Of a stretch of 64,000 nucleotides of DNA, positions 1-11,000 are shown piece by piece. Every line of letters begins with the position of its first letter. The first letter of the stretch is position 1. The translations under genes were made by a program, and so were the position numbers. Below the pieces are notes generated by a model. It had not been told where the DNA came from, made no database searches, and saw only the letters and a program-made list of their open reading frames with translations. The DNA comes from Sophora flavescens (taxonomy: Eukaryota > Streptophyta > Magnoliopsida > Fabales > Fabaceae): NCBI GenBank assembly GCA_030762895.1, contig CM061070.1, positions 48,096,831 to 48,160,830 of the forward strand, in the 5' to 3' direction.

Positions 1-731
1 CGGAACTGAAGGCTGTATATAAGTCTTTTAGGCAGAACTGATGAAGATCTTATCATCTTTTGTTTTCTTTTTAGTTTAGGCTGCTACGAAATTTAGGTTT
101 ATTTTCTGTAATGGAGAGCCAGTCTCCTAGGATTAGTCTACTGTAATCCATTTCCACTATACTTGAGGTTCTGTAATTCCTGTTTTGTATGCTATTCTCT
201 TTTCAATGCTATGCTATATATTTCTGTTTGCTTAATTCAGGAGTGTATAGTGTTGTGTTGATTTATTTCGGTGATGTTATGTTCCTATATTTAATCGCGT
301 TTGCTTAATTCGCATGTGTTCAATTCGTGTTCGCTTAGTTCACGAAGGGCTTAACCCCGTTTGCTTAATTCGGGAATAGGAACATATATCTGTAGTAGTG
401 ATTTCGCTTGTTAATTGTTGCTACAACCGGGAGGGGATTAGAATCTGCTTAGGGCTTGGAATTTACATGAACCGATGATAGTTGGGAAATCGAGAACAGT
501 AGATTAATCGTCTTTAGTTATTTGATAATCCTTTTAAACTGCTTTGTTTTGTTTGCTCTGTTTTTTGCTTTGTTTCCTTTATTTTATTTCATATCTTAAA
601 ACCCCCCAATTCTGACTTTTTCTGTTAACAACAACCAAAGAGTCCTTGTGAGACGATATAAGAGTTGTCGCTCCCTAAACTGCATTTTTACAAATCGCTC
701 GCTTTTTGGCGCGTGCGCGACAGCGCGACCA
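1..731 (+). repeat. 5' LTR (3' portion) of the Athila-like element
   Basis: This stretch is nearly identical to 8285-9013, so the window opens roughly 450 bases inside the LTR. A TATA-like TATATAAG at about 16-23 probably marks the U3/R border. The LTR ends in CA at 731, a few bases before the primer-binding site. Confidence 0.9.
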
Positions 732-737
732 AAAAAT

Positions 738-755
738 TGGCGCCGTTGCCGGGGA
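738..755 (+). other. Primer-binding site, tRNA-Asp type
   Basis: TGGCGCCGTTGCCGGGGA is complementary to the 3' end of plant tRNA-Asp, the primer used by Athila-type elements. It lies six bases past the end of the 5' LTR. Confidence 0.85.
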
Positions 756-970
756 CTCTTGTTTGTTATTTTCGCTTTTTTTTCTTCTTTTCTTTTACTT
801 TCGTTTTTGTTTTGAATTGGTCTGGCTACTAGGTCTACTTGCCCTGAATTGTGTGATTTTGATCCTGAAATTGAAAGAACACTGCACACACTCCGTAGAG
901 AAATTCGGGCTAGCACTAGTAGTGGGCTAGCACTAGTAGTGATTCTAATTCTAAAACTGTTTTTGATAAC

Positions 971-2131
971 ATGGGTGACCAAAGGACATTAAGACAGCTT
1001 GCTGCCCCTGATGTTAATTATAATGGCTTGTGTATTGGATATCCTGGTGCTGATACTCCTTTTGAATTAAAATCTGGTTTCATTCACTTGTTGCCAAAGT
1101 TTAGTGGTCTTGCAGGTGAGGATCCACACAAGCATTTGAAGGAATTCCAGGTCGTCTGCTCCACAACCTTGAGATCAGAGGGAGTAACTGAGGATAACAT
1201 CAAGCTGAAAGCTTTCCCGTTCTCACTGCAGGGAGCTGCCAGGGACTGGCTGTTATATCTTGAGCCAAACTCTATTACTACCTGGAACGATTTGAAGAAG
1301 GTTTTCTTAGAGAGATATTTTCCTGCCTCCAGAGCTGCGTCAATCAGGAAGGAAATATGTGGCATCAGACAAGGAAATGAGTCATTGGCTGAATATTGGG
1401 AGAGATTCAAGCAGTTGATATCCAGTTGCCCTCAGCATCAGATTTCCGAGCAGCTTCTTATCCAGTATTTTTATGAAGGGTTACTACCGATGGATAGAAA
1501 CATTTTGGATGCTGCTAGTGGGGGAGCACTTGTTGATAAGACTCCAGCTGCTGCCAAGCAATTAATTGAAAATATGTCACTGAACTCCCAGCAGTTTACA
1601 ACCAGAAGAAATTCTGTTGAGACAAGAGGTGTGCATGAGGTCCATAGTTCTTCTTCCAACCAGGCCGTTGATGATAGAATTGATAGGCTCACTTCTTTGG
1701 TGGAGAAATTGGCAATGGATAGAGTTCAGCCTGCAAGGTTGTGTGGCATGTGCAACTCTCCTGAGCACCCGTATGATGCATGCCCCATTCCGAAGGAAGG
1801 GTCAGTTACTGATATGTCTCAAGCTTATGCAGTCCATCCCTATAATCAAGGCAATAATCAGAACAGGTACAGCGTTCCTGACCTCTCCACAAATAGGTAC
1901 CACCCCAATTGGAGGAATCATCCTAATCTTCGGTATGGGAACTCATCCCAACAACAACCGATGGCAGCACCACAGAATCCTCCTCAAGTGACCACTTCTG
2001 CACCTTCTGAACCTTCACTAGAGGACTTATTCAAGCAAATGACGGCACAAATGACTGCACAAATGGCTGCACAAAATCTCCAGTTCCAGCAGCAAATTGG
2101 ACAGTTTCAGGCCTCACAGAACACGATTTAG
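971..2131 (+). pseudogene. gag of the Athila-like element (N-terminal part, broken)
   Basis: The open frame gives 386 residues. Residues of about 85-200 form the retrotransposon gag domain, recognisable by WLLYLEPNSITTW and by FKQLISSCPQHQ. A CX2CX4HX4C zinc knuckle (CGMCNSPEHPYDAC) follows near residue 258, and the end is Gln-rich with a repeated MTAQ motif. Gag would package element RNA in cytoplasmic particles. A TAG at 2129-2131 ends the frame early, and recognisable gag/linker sequence continues in another frame from about 2150, so a small indel has broken the gene. The ATG at 971 is the first one after the primer site in this frame. Confidence 0.85.
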
Positions 2132-2184
2132 CCAGAGCAAGTTGGCCGATCTCTCAAGAGCGAACAGATGCTAGCATTCAAGAT

Positions 2185-3502
2185 TTGAGGACACAGATTG
2201 GACAGCTTGCGACATCCATAAACAACATACAGCAAGCTCAAGGATCAAGTCAACTGCCGGCACAAACAGTGATAAATCCCAATGTCTCCAATCCTAATGT
2301 GAGTGCCATTTCTCTGAGATCTGGAAGAGTTGTTGGGGCAGCCTCTGAAAAAAATGAAGAAACTATTGAGGTAACTCCTGAGCCTTCAGTTGATGTTGAA
2401 GCTGAGAAAGTGTACATACCACCAATCCCCTTCCCCACACGAGTGCAGAAAAATAAGAAGATTGGTGGGGAAGACAAGGAGAGGGAAATTTTAGATGTGT
2501 TCAGTAAAGGTAGCTGTGAATATTCCCCTTCTGGATGTGATCAAGCAGGTGCCCAAGTATGCAAAATTTCTGAAGGATCTATGCACCAACAAGAGGAAGT
2601 TGAAGGGTAATGAGAGAGTTAATTTGGGAAGAAATGTTTCAGCTCTTATCCAATCTAAGCCTGCACCATAAAAAAGTTCTTGTTTCAAAGACCTACTCGA
2701 GGCACTACCACAGAAGTGCAAGGATCCGGGCACTTTTACTATTCCATGCACTATTGGGGACAGAAAATTTGAAAATTGCATGTTGGATTTGGGAGCCTCC
2801 ATAAATGTCATGCCCACCTCTATTTTCAATAACCTTAATCTTGGTCCCTTGCAGTATACAGGTCTCACTATCCAGTTGGCCAACAGGACCAGTGCACGCC
2901 CCATGAGAATGGTAGAAGATGTGCTGGTACAAGTTGATGAGTTGATCTTCCCTGCTGACTTCTACATCCTAGACATGGCAGGAGAGACACATTCCAGTAG
3001 ATCACCCATAATCCTGGGCAGACCATTCATGAAGACAGCTAAGACTAAGATTGATGTTAATGATGGGACCATGTCTATGGAGTTTGGTGATATTGTGGCA
3101 AAGTTCAACATCTTTGATGCTATGAAACATCCATTGGAGGAACACTCTGTTTTCCAATTAGAGTTACTTTCTGAGATTATTGAGGACACCCATGAGGACC
3201 TTGTTTCTGATTTTCCATTTATTTATGGATTTGATGATATATATTCATGTACTGACTATACTGACACTAACCCGTGTGCTATTTGTGCTGAGTTTCTTGA
3301 TTCAACTTTGCAGGGTGATAGTGTGAGTGAAGCTGTCTGTTCAGCCAAAGTTCTTGACATCATGGCTACTCCAAATGTACTATCCATTGAGCAGCCACCC
3401 TCCTTAGAGCTCAAGCCACTTCCTGGGAACCTGAAGTATGCTTACTTGGAGACAAATGAAAAACTTCCAGTCATTATCTCTTCCAGCCTTGACTCTGACT
3501 AG
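2185..3502 (+). pseudogene. gag-protease region of the Athila-like element (frameshifted)
   Basis: One frame covers 2185-2610 and contains AISLRSGRVV and IPPIPFPTRVQK, a linker typical of this lineage. The sequence then shifts frame near 2500, because a matching peptide (VPKYAKFLK) continues in a different frame. The aspartic protease core MLDLGASINVMP is encoded from 2780, and ILGRPFM follows near 3020. The DLGAS form of the active site is normal for Athila-type elements. The frame stops with TAG at 3500-3502, only 12 bases before the polymerase frame resumes in the same phase. The protease should cut the polyprotein, but these lesions rule out an uninterrupted product. Confidence 0.8.
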
Positions 3503-3514
3503 GAAGCAAAACTA

Positions 3515-6100
3515 TTGGAGGTTCTGAAGAAGCACAAGAAGGCGATTGGGTGGACCTTAGCTGACATCCCAGGAATTAGCCCATCCAGATGTATGCATAG
3601 AATTCTGTTGGAGGATGGGGCTAAACCAGTAAGGCAGACCCAAAGGCGGCTCAATCCACTGATTCTGGATGTGGTGAAGAAAGAGGTGACTAAACTTCTG
3701 CAGGCAGGTATCATATACCCCATCTCTGATATTACTTGGGTAAGTCCAGTGCAAGTTGTACCCAAGAAGTCCGGCCTCACAGTGGTAAGAAATGATAATA
3801 ATGAGCTTGTACTCACTAGAGTCCAGAATAGCTGTCGAGTCTGTATAGATTATAGGAAGTTGAACCAGACCACCATAAAGGATCACTTTCCTTTGCCGTT
3901 CATAGATCAGATGCTGGAACGGCTGGCTGGTAAATCTCATTACTGTTTTCTTGATAGCTTTTCCGGGTACTTCCTGATCCATATTGCCCCCGAGGATCAG
4001 GAAAAGACCACTTTCACGTGCCCCTTCGGCACGTTTGCCTATAGGAGGATGCCATTTGGCCTTTGTAATGCTCCTGGCACTTTCCAAAGATGCATGCTTA
4101 GCATGTTTACTGAATTTATTGAAAATTGCATGGAGGTGTTCATGGATGACTTCACTGTATATGGCTCCTCATTTGATGCATGTCTGCATAGTCTGAGTTT
4201 AGTTCTAGAAAGATGCATTGAGACTGATCTGATTTTGAACTATGAAAAATGTCACTTTATGGTAGAACATGGGATTGTTTTGGGTCATGTTATTTCTAAA
4301 GAGGGTATTTCGGTAGATCCTGCAAAAATTGATGTGATTTCTTCATTGCCTTACCCATCTTGCGTTCGCGAGATACGTTCTTTTCTTGGCCATGCAGGTT
4401 TCTACAGGCGCTTCATTAAGGACTTCAGCAAGATAGCTCTGCCATTGTCAAACCTGCTGAAGAATGATGCCATGTTCCATTTTGATGACAACTGCAAGAA
4501 GGCATTTGACTACCTGAAAGGAGCATTGACCTCTACCCCCATCATCCAGCCCCCTGACTGGACACTCCCTTTTGAGCTCATGTGTGATGCTTCTAATTAT
4601 GCAGTGGGAGAGGTCCTGGCACAAAGGGTGGGCAAGGCTGCCCATGTCATTCATTATGCTTCTAGGACATTAGATGCTGCACAATCAAATTACACCACCA
4701 CTGAGAAGGAACTGCTAGCTGTTGTGTTTGCACTTGATAAATTTAGGTCATATTTGCTAGGTTCAAAGGTTATTGTTTTCACTGACCATGCAGCTCTGAA
4801 GTACCTGTTAAAGAAACCAGAAGCAAAGCCAAGATTGATTCGGTGGATGCTTTTGCTCCAAGAGTTCAATGTGGAGATAAAAGATAGGAGTGGAGCTGAA
4901 AATTTGGTAGCCGGTCACTTGAGCCGAATAGCAAGGGATGAGGATCCTTCTCCCATCGAGGATGATTTTTCGGATGAACAGCTTCTACATCTGCATGGGG
5001 TAACGCCATGGTTTGCTGACATTGTTAACTTTCTTGTTGCTGGTGTTGTTCCTGCAGGTACAAGTAGATCCAAGATCCACAAGCTCAAGAGTGATTCAAA
5101 GTACTATGAGTGGGATGATCCGTACCTTTGGAAGTTTTGCAGTGATCAGGTGATTCGGAGGTGTGTCCCCGATCATGAGACAGAGTCCATCCTGCACTTT
5201 TCCCATGCCTCTCAAGTAGGGGGACACTTTGGACCTCAGAGGACGGCAAGAAAAGTCCTGGATTCTAGGTTCTACTGGCCCACAATTTTTAGAGATGCCT
5301 ATGAGGTCTACAGGAATTGTAAGGAATGTCAAACAGCAGGCCCTGCCATCACTGGTAGGAGTGAGATGCCTCAGCAGCCCATGCTTTTTTGTGAGGTTTT
5401 TGATATGTGGGGAATCAACTTTATGGGTCCTTTCCCTGCTTCTTTTGGTTTTCTGTACATTCTTTTGGTTGTTGACTATGTTTCAAAGTGGGTGGAAACA
5501 ATCCCCACTAGGACTAACGATGCTAAAGTTGTTTCAAAATTTGTTAGGTCCAACATTTTTTGCAAGTCTGGCATACCTCGGGCTATTATCAGTGACCAGG
5601 GCACTCACTTCTGCAACCGCACCATGGAAGCCTTACTCAGGAAATATGGAGTTGTGCATAGAGTTTCCACTGCTTATCATCCCCAGACCAATGGCCAGAC
5701 TGAGATATCAAACAGGGAGATCAAGCAAATTTTAGAGAAAATGGTGCAGCCGAATAGGAAGGACTGGAGCCGCCGTCTGGAAGACGCACTGTGGGCTCAG
5801 AGGACCGCTTTCAAGACGCCAATAGGGATGTCCCCTTTTAGGCTTGTATTTGGTAAGGCATGTCACCTCCCTGTGGAAGTTGAGGACAGTGCATGTTGGG
5901 CAGTCAAGTGCTGTAACTTAGAATTGAAGAAAGCTGGTATTGAAAGGAAACTCCAGTTGCAGCAGCTTGAGGAGCTTAGGCTAGAAGACTATGAAAGCTC
6001 CAGGATTCATAAAGAGAAAACAAAATATTTTCATGATAGGATGATTGCTAGAAAAAAATTTCTGTGGGCCAGCAGGTCTTACTGTTTAACTCCCGCCTGA
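3515..6100 (+). pseudogene. pol of the Athila-like element: reverse transcriptase, RNase H, integrase
   Basis: An 861-residue open stretch covers most of pol. Reverse transcriptase spans residues of about 60-280, with the catalytic FMDDF at 209-213 and MPFGLCNAPGTFQ before it. RNase H follows, with CDASNYAVG and the downstream TDHAALKYL. The integrase has an HHCC zinc finger (HFSHASQVGGHF, then CKEC) and a DDE core marked by DMWGINFMGPF, SDQGTHF and HPQTNGQTEISN. The enzyme copies element RNA into DNA and inserts it. The frame is lost in an A-rich run near 6050, after which the integrase end continues in another frame. The TAG at 3502 separates it from protease. Confidence 0.9.
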
Positions 6101-6321
6101 AATTGATGGCTGGGAAACTTAGGTCCAAGTGGATTGGACCATTTGTTGTTACTAATGTTTTTCCTTATGGTGCAGTAGAGATTAAAGATGCAGGTAGCAA
6201 CAAGTCCTTCAAGGTTAACGGGCAGAGGCTGAAGCCATTCCATGGTGTAACTGCTGGTGTGCCTGCGGATGCTAATGTTGAGGAGCTCTCCTTGGAAGCT
6301 CCCACCTACACTGCCACCTGA
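6064..6321 (+). pseudogene. Integrase C-terminal end, displaced by a frameshift
   Basis: GQQVLLFNSRLKLMAGKLRSKW is split here for length: GQQVLLFNSRLK is followed by LRSKWIGPF and the SFKVNGQRLKPF end, which is the usual C-terminal end of Athila-type integrase. It lies one frame away from the main pol frame because of a one-base change near 6050-6062. Confidence 0.85.
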
Positions 6322-7835
6322 TCAGGGAACATCTTTCCTTTCCCTCACTCTGATTTTATAGTTATGTTGTTCATTGGGGACAATGTATGTTTTAAGTGTG
6401 GGGGAGGGAACTAGTTGTAGTTTTGTTTTGTCTTGTCTTTCTTTTAGCTCTTGAATAAATTGTGTGAGTCTTTGGTCGGTGAGCTTGATTGAATTTGATT
6501 GATTTTGCACAGATTGATTGCATGATTGATGTGATGATTCCCCCTAGGTTGAAAAAAAATTTTGTTTTTGAAAAGTGATCCCATGTGATTGAAAACTGAA
6601 CTTTGAGATATTTTGTTGTGATGACATGATTTATGATAAGTTTGGGGTGATAGGAAGCACACACTAGGGATATAATCTCGGTCAAACAATTTACAAAAAT
6701 GTCCAGGTGAGGATTTGAGCCTCCAACATGTTTTTAATTGTGTGAAATCACTTTTAAGTTGCACTTTCCCGAATTTGCTTGAATATCTTTATGGTTTGCA
6801 TGTTTATGTGTTGCATCAAATGATTTAGGCATTTTCTTTGTAAATAACCACTTGGCTAAATTGAACCAATTCCTAATGCATGTTCCTAGTTAGCCCCTTT
6901 GAGCCTAATTAGCCTATTGTTTCTTGTTGACCTTATGTTATAAGCTAAAATCTGGAAAAACCATGTTAACCCGATCTTAGGATTAGGAGAGCATGGAAGC
7001 TTAGCAAGAGAATGCTTGCAAGAAACTAAGTTTGGGGTGACTACAAGGATATGATGTGTTGTTTGGGATTGAGAAAAAGAAAAATATAATAAAAAGGTTG
7101 AAAAAAAAATAAAAATAAAATAAAATAAAAGAAAAGCAGAAGAAAAAAGAGAGAGAGAGAGAGAAAAAAAGAAGAAAAATAAAAAAAGAGAGAAAAAAGA
7201 AAAGTGTAAAAATGATAAAAATAAAAGTATTAGAAGAAATGATTGTAGTCACCCAAGGCATAAAGAAAAATGAAAAAAGGAATCTGAGTTGAAATTCAAA
7301 GTGTAAAAAAAGTTTAATGCTCTCTTAGTTCCTAGGGACTTAAGCCAGTACCTTTGTATATCTTACCCTTAGCCAGGCCCCATTACAACCCTAAAAGACC
7401 TTTTGATGTTGCATGCTTGTTTTCCGTGGGAACCATTTTGAGATGAAAATCAAATTTATGGGAAGTGCTCTTAAAAGTGAAATTGAGTGAAATGTTGATA
7501 GCCTGACACAAACTGAGTGATTGAGTGAAACACTAAATTCCCTTGTGAGGAAGGCGATTGTTTGAATTTGGTGATCTCCCTTTTGTGTGTAACTTAGATC
7601 CCTTGCTTAGATTAATGATTGTTTGAATGATGAAATTCTCAATTGTTTAGAATAAATGATTATGGGGATTGCTTTGTTTGAAAGGGGGGAACATTGAAGA
7701 AAACTGTTTTGATGAAATTGCTTGAAATTTGTGCAAAGTTGATTAAATCTTCTAAGCTTGCCATGTCTTGAGTCTTTTTAAGTTTTTGAGTTTTAGTTTG
7801 CTTGGGGACAAGCAAAGTTTAAGTTTGGGGTATTT
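6322..7835 (+). other. Noncoding tail of the Athila-like element
   Basis: No supported gene is present, and I see no envelope-like frame where some Athila relatives carry one. The stretch holds a purine-rich block (AAGTGTGGGGGAGGGAA) near 6395, several copies of AAGTTTGGGGTGA-like words (about 6639 and 7027), and an A/AG-rich tract at about 7075-7250. Confidence 0.7.
7821..7835 (+). other. Polypurine tract before the 3' LTR
   Basis: AAGTTTGGGGTATTT lies directly before the TG that opens the 3' LTR. It is the expected plus-strand priming site. Confidence 0.7.
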
Positions 7836-9013
7836 TGATCAGCCTCTGGCTAGTCTAGTTTTATAACTAGAAAAACCTTGGCTTTGTGCTAAATATATCT
7901 CATTTTCACCCAAATTAGACTTGATTGTCTTTAAGCAGCATTTTGAGTCATTAAAGTATTTTTAGGTTAATTTAGCTGATTTAGAGTCAAATAAAGCACT
8001 TATGCTATTTACTGTTTTTAGGTTAATAAAAAGAAATAATTATGGAGTTCTTCGCCCCGTGAGAAGGCATTCGCCTCGCGAACCTGAAGGTGTCTGTTCC
8101 AGAAATTGCAAACCTCTCTGTGTCGCCCCGCGAATACATTCCTCGCCTCGCGAGACTGAAGATCAGAAGTCATGACTTTTCCATTCCTCGCCATGCGAGC
8201 CGTACTTCGCCTCGCGAGAAGACCAAACGTTGCAGACTGTTCATAATATTCGCGTCGCGAGACAGTGTTCGCCGCGCGAGCTAGCGGAACACAAGCTGTA
8301 TATAAGTCTTTTAGGCAGAACTGATGAAGATCTTATCATCTTTTGTTTTCTTTTTAGTTTAGGCTGCTACAAAATTTAGGTTTATTTTCTGTAATGGAGA
8401 GCTAGTCTCCTAGGATTAGTCTACTGTAATCCATTTCCACTATACTTGAGGTTCTGTAATTCCTGTTTTGTATGCTATTCTCTTTTCAATGCTATGCTAT
8501 ATATTTCTGTTTGCTTAATTTAGGAGTGTATAGTGTTGTGTTGATTTATTTCGGTGATGTTATGTTCCTATATTTAATCGCGTTTGCTTAATTCGCGTGT
8601 GTTCAATTCGTGTTCGCTTAGTTCACGAAGGGCTTAACCCCGTTTGCTTAATTCGGGAATAGGAACATATATCTGTAGTAGTGATTTCGCTTGTTAATTG
8701 TTGCTACAACCGGGAGGGGATTAGAATCTGCTTAGGGCTTGGAATTTACATGAACCGATGATAGTTGGGAAATCGAGAACAGTAGATTAATCGTCTTTAG
8801 TTATTTGATAATCCTTTTAAACTGCTTTGTTTTGTTTGCTCTGTTTTTGCTTTGTTTCCTTTATTTTATTTCATATCTTAAAACCCCCCAATTCTGACTT
8901 TTTCTGTTAACAACAACCAAAGAGTCCTTGTGAGACGATATCCGAGTTGTCGCTCCCTAAACTGCATTTTTACAAACCGCTCGCTTTTTGACGCGTGCGC
9001 GACAGCGCGACCA
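7836..9013 (+). repeat. 3' LTR of the Athila-like element
   Basis: This complete LTR of 1178 bases runs from TGATCAGCC to GCGCGACCA. Its last 730 bases match the window's first 731. A TATA-like TATATAAG at about 8299-8306 probably starts the transcript. A GC-rich array of CGCCTCGCGA-type words fills 8048-8282, upstream of that TATA. Confidence 0.9.
8048..8282 (+). repeat. GC-rich palindromic word array inside U3 of the 3' LTR
   Basis: Eight or so variants of TTCGCCTCGCGA occur in about 235 bases (for example CGCCCCGTGA, CGCCTCGCGA, CGCCCCGCGA and CGCGTCGCGA), spaced by unrelated AT-richer DNA. The core TCGCGA is its own reverse complement. The array sits just upstream of the probable LTR promoter. 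Confidence 0.8.
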
Positions 9014-9413
9014 CTTGTCAAAATGTCTGTCCAGATGATTCTACAGACTTTTCTACTTGTTATGTCTTCAAGTCGTCTGCTTGCTGATTGTCTTGTTTAT
9101 TGAGATCCAAACCTACAAGATCATCTTCAAGATCTCATAGTTCCCTATCAGTCTTCAATCCATCATTAAACTTTACATGGATTGATTCTTATGTACAACA
9201 TCAGCTCTAGAGTTATAAACTCTATAAGCTTTGTATGTTTTAGAGTATCCAAGGAATATAACTCTATCTACCTTGGAGTTAAACTTACCAATTTGATCCT
9301 CAATATTTAGAATAAAGCATTCACAGCCAAAAGCATGAAATTAATAGATGTTGAGTTTTCTCCCTTTCCACGGTTCTTAAGGAGTCTTGTTTAAGAATGG
9401 TCTTACTAATATC
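9014..9413 (-). pseudogene. Copia integrase-to-RT linker remnant
   Basis: Read on the minus strand, it encodes the end of a copia integrase (KVYNSRA-like) and an acidic linker (DLEDDLVGLDL). This matches the linker of the plus-strand Sirevirus at about 52490-52700. It also resembles 47519-47760. It is cut on the left by the Athila-like LTR and on the right by a copia LTR, so it was probably the target of both insertions. Confidence 0.7.
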
Positions 9414-10929
9414 TGTTGGAATCAAAGTGGTTTTGGTTTATTTAATCTCTAGGTTTTGATGTTAACAAAAGGATTAAATTTGATTGGCAAAGTGTTAGTT
9501 GAGATCTAACAAGTGATTTCAATTTATGCAGGAATATCCAAAATAATATAAGGTATACAATGCTTGGCCTCTTGCAAAGAGATACCCGTCCAAAGGTTAT
9601 TTAAACTGTTTATATTTTAATCGTTAAGTAGACGACTAACTATACCTCAATAGACGTCCATAGTAGTCACGTCAGCAGACGAGTGCTCTCCTTGAAACTC
9701 AAGTAGACATCCATAGTGCCTAACTAAAATTCAGTAGACGTCCATAGTGCCACGTCATTGGACGAAGTTTCTCTAAAGACTTAGCAAGTCCAAAGACTTG
9801 TATGGACGAGCGCTTCTGCCACATTAGTGGACGAGCAGAATAAAACCTTGTGTAGACGCGTTCTAAAACTGAGTGCCTGTAGACGGTTCTACATCTTCTA
9901 TATCTTTACTACCTTGAATGTGATTTTAATGCAATCTGGACCACATTGAATTTATTTCAAACGATTGATATTTATTTCAATGGAATATATGTTCTTTATA
10001 ATTGTTTTATCTGGTTAATGCCTTATTCCTTTATGAGAAAATTCATAGTATTATCAAAGAAATACAAAAAACAAATAGTAGAATTGGAATTGCAAAACGA
10101 TCTGTATGATGACAATTTTATTGCCGGACAAAAGCTGGGTTATACACAAAGGAGGAAAGAAAGTTTTTTAGGTACGATTGCTCAGGACAGTGAGCCTCCA
10201 TTTCGTGCTTTTCTGATAACCAAGGATGCTTTTCAACACGGCCAAAATCAAGCTATCAGTCTCAACAGATATCATGCATTTAATGCTATCTCTATAATTG
10301 GACTATTCAAATAATTGTTGAAGATTTGCAAGAGAAGCTAAAGACCGCTATATATAGAAAGTCTCAAGCACTGAAGAATAACTTTTGCCTTTTGAACATT
10401 TGCAAGATATTCAAAGCTCATATTCCCTTTATAAAGTAAAATTCTGTAATTCTTAAGGTTGAATACTTGTAAAAATATTCAGTAGATCTTAAACCTTTAT
10501 ACCCTCACATATAGTGAATTAGAAAGATCTCAGAAAAATCTCCGTGATTGAATTAGAGCCTGGAGAAGCTTGCCAAGAAAGCAATACTTGTAGCTTGGAG
10601 AGGTGTAGAATACTTGTTGTAGAAGTTGTTTGGAAATAGTGGAGAAAATCCTTCAAGTAGAAGGGACTGGACGTAGCTCTTGGCTGAAGAGAGTGAACCA
10701 GGATAAAATACCTGAGTGAATTTTCTATCCCTTATCTTTTACCGTTTTATTTATTTATACTAACTGTTGGATTTGATTTTGGTTTTTTTAATCTTTTAAA
10801 AAGTATTTCTTGTGTGCTTAAACTTTTTATCTTCTTCTTGTGAAAAGGTTTCTCAAAAAGGGGTTTTTGCGAAAATAATTAACAAACACAATTCAACCCC
10901 CCTTCTTGTGTTTGCCTGTGCCAACTTCA
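9414..10929 (+). repeat. 5' LTR of the truncated Sirevirus-like element
   Basis: It runs from TGTTGGAATC to GTGCCAACTTCA, followed by the primer site. It contains many GTAGACG/GGACG words at 9620-9890. Near its end is the CACAATTCAACCCCCC stretch that also ends the other Sirevirus LTRs in the window. A 122-codon open frame inside it (9946-10314) shows no recognisable domain. Confidence 0.75.
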
Positions 10930-10931
10930 GT

Positions 10932-10943
10932 TGGTATCAGAGC
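10932..10943 (+). other. Primer-binding site, initiator tRNA-Met type
   Basis: TGGTATCAGAGC is the standard copia primer site and lies two bases past the LTR end. Confidence 0.9.
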
Positions 10944-11000
10944 TCAGCCTTGATAGGGTTGAGCATCTAACAAGTGCTAAGGCAGTACGATCCTACTATC

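Larger units (their letters stand above)
1..9013 (+). mobile_element. Athila-like Ty3/gypsy LTR retrotransposon, 5' end cut by window
   Basis: The order is partial 5' LTR, primer-binding site, gag, protease, reverse transcriptase, RNase H, integrase, long noncoding tail, polypurine tract and 3' LTR. The tRNA-Asp-type primer site, the DLGAS protease motif and the FMDDF polymerase motif fit the Athila branch of plant gypsy elements. The two LTRs differ at only about ten positions over the roughly 730 bases they share in the window. The coding region nevertheless carries at least four disabling lesions, near 2131, 2500, 3500 and 6055. The left target duplication lies outside the window. The element directly abuts a copia remnant on its right. 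Confidence 0.9.

Noticed and set aside
7001..7261. 86-codon minus-strand frame rich in Phe and Leu
   Set aside because: It is produced by the A/AG-rich tract in the retroelement tail and has low complexity.
9946..10314. 122-codon plus-strand open frame
   Set aside because: It lies inside a copia LTR and has no recognisable domain. AT-rich LTRs give such frames by chance.
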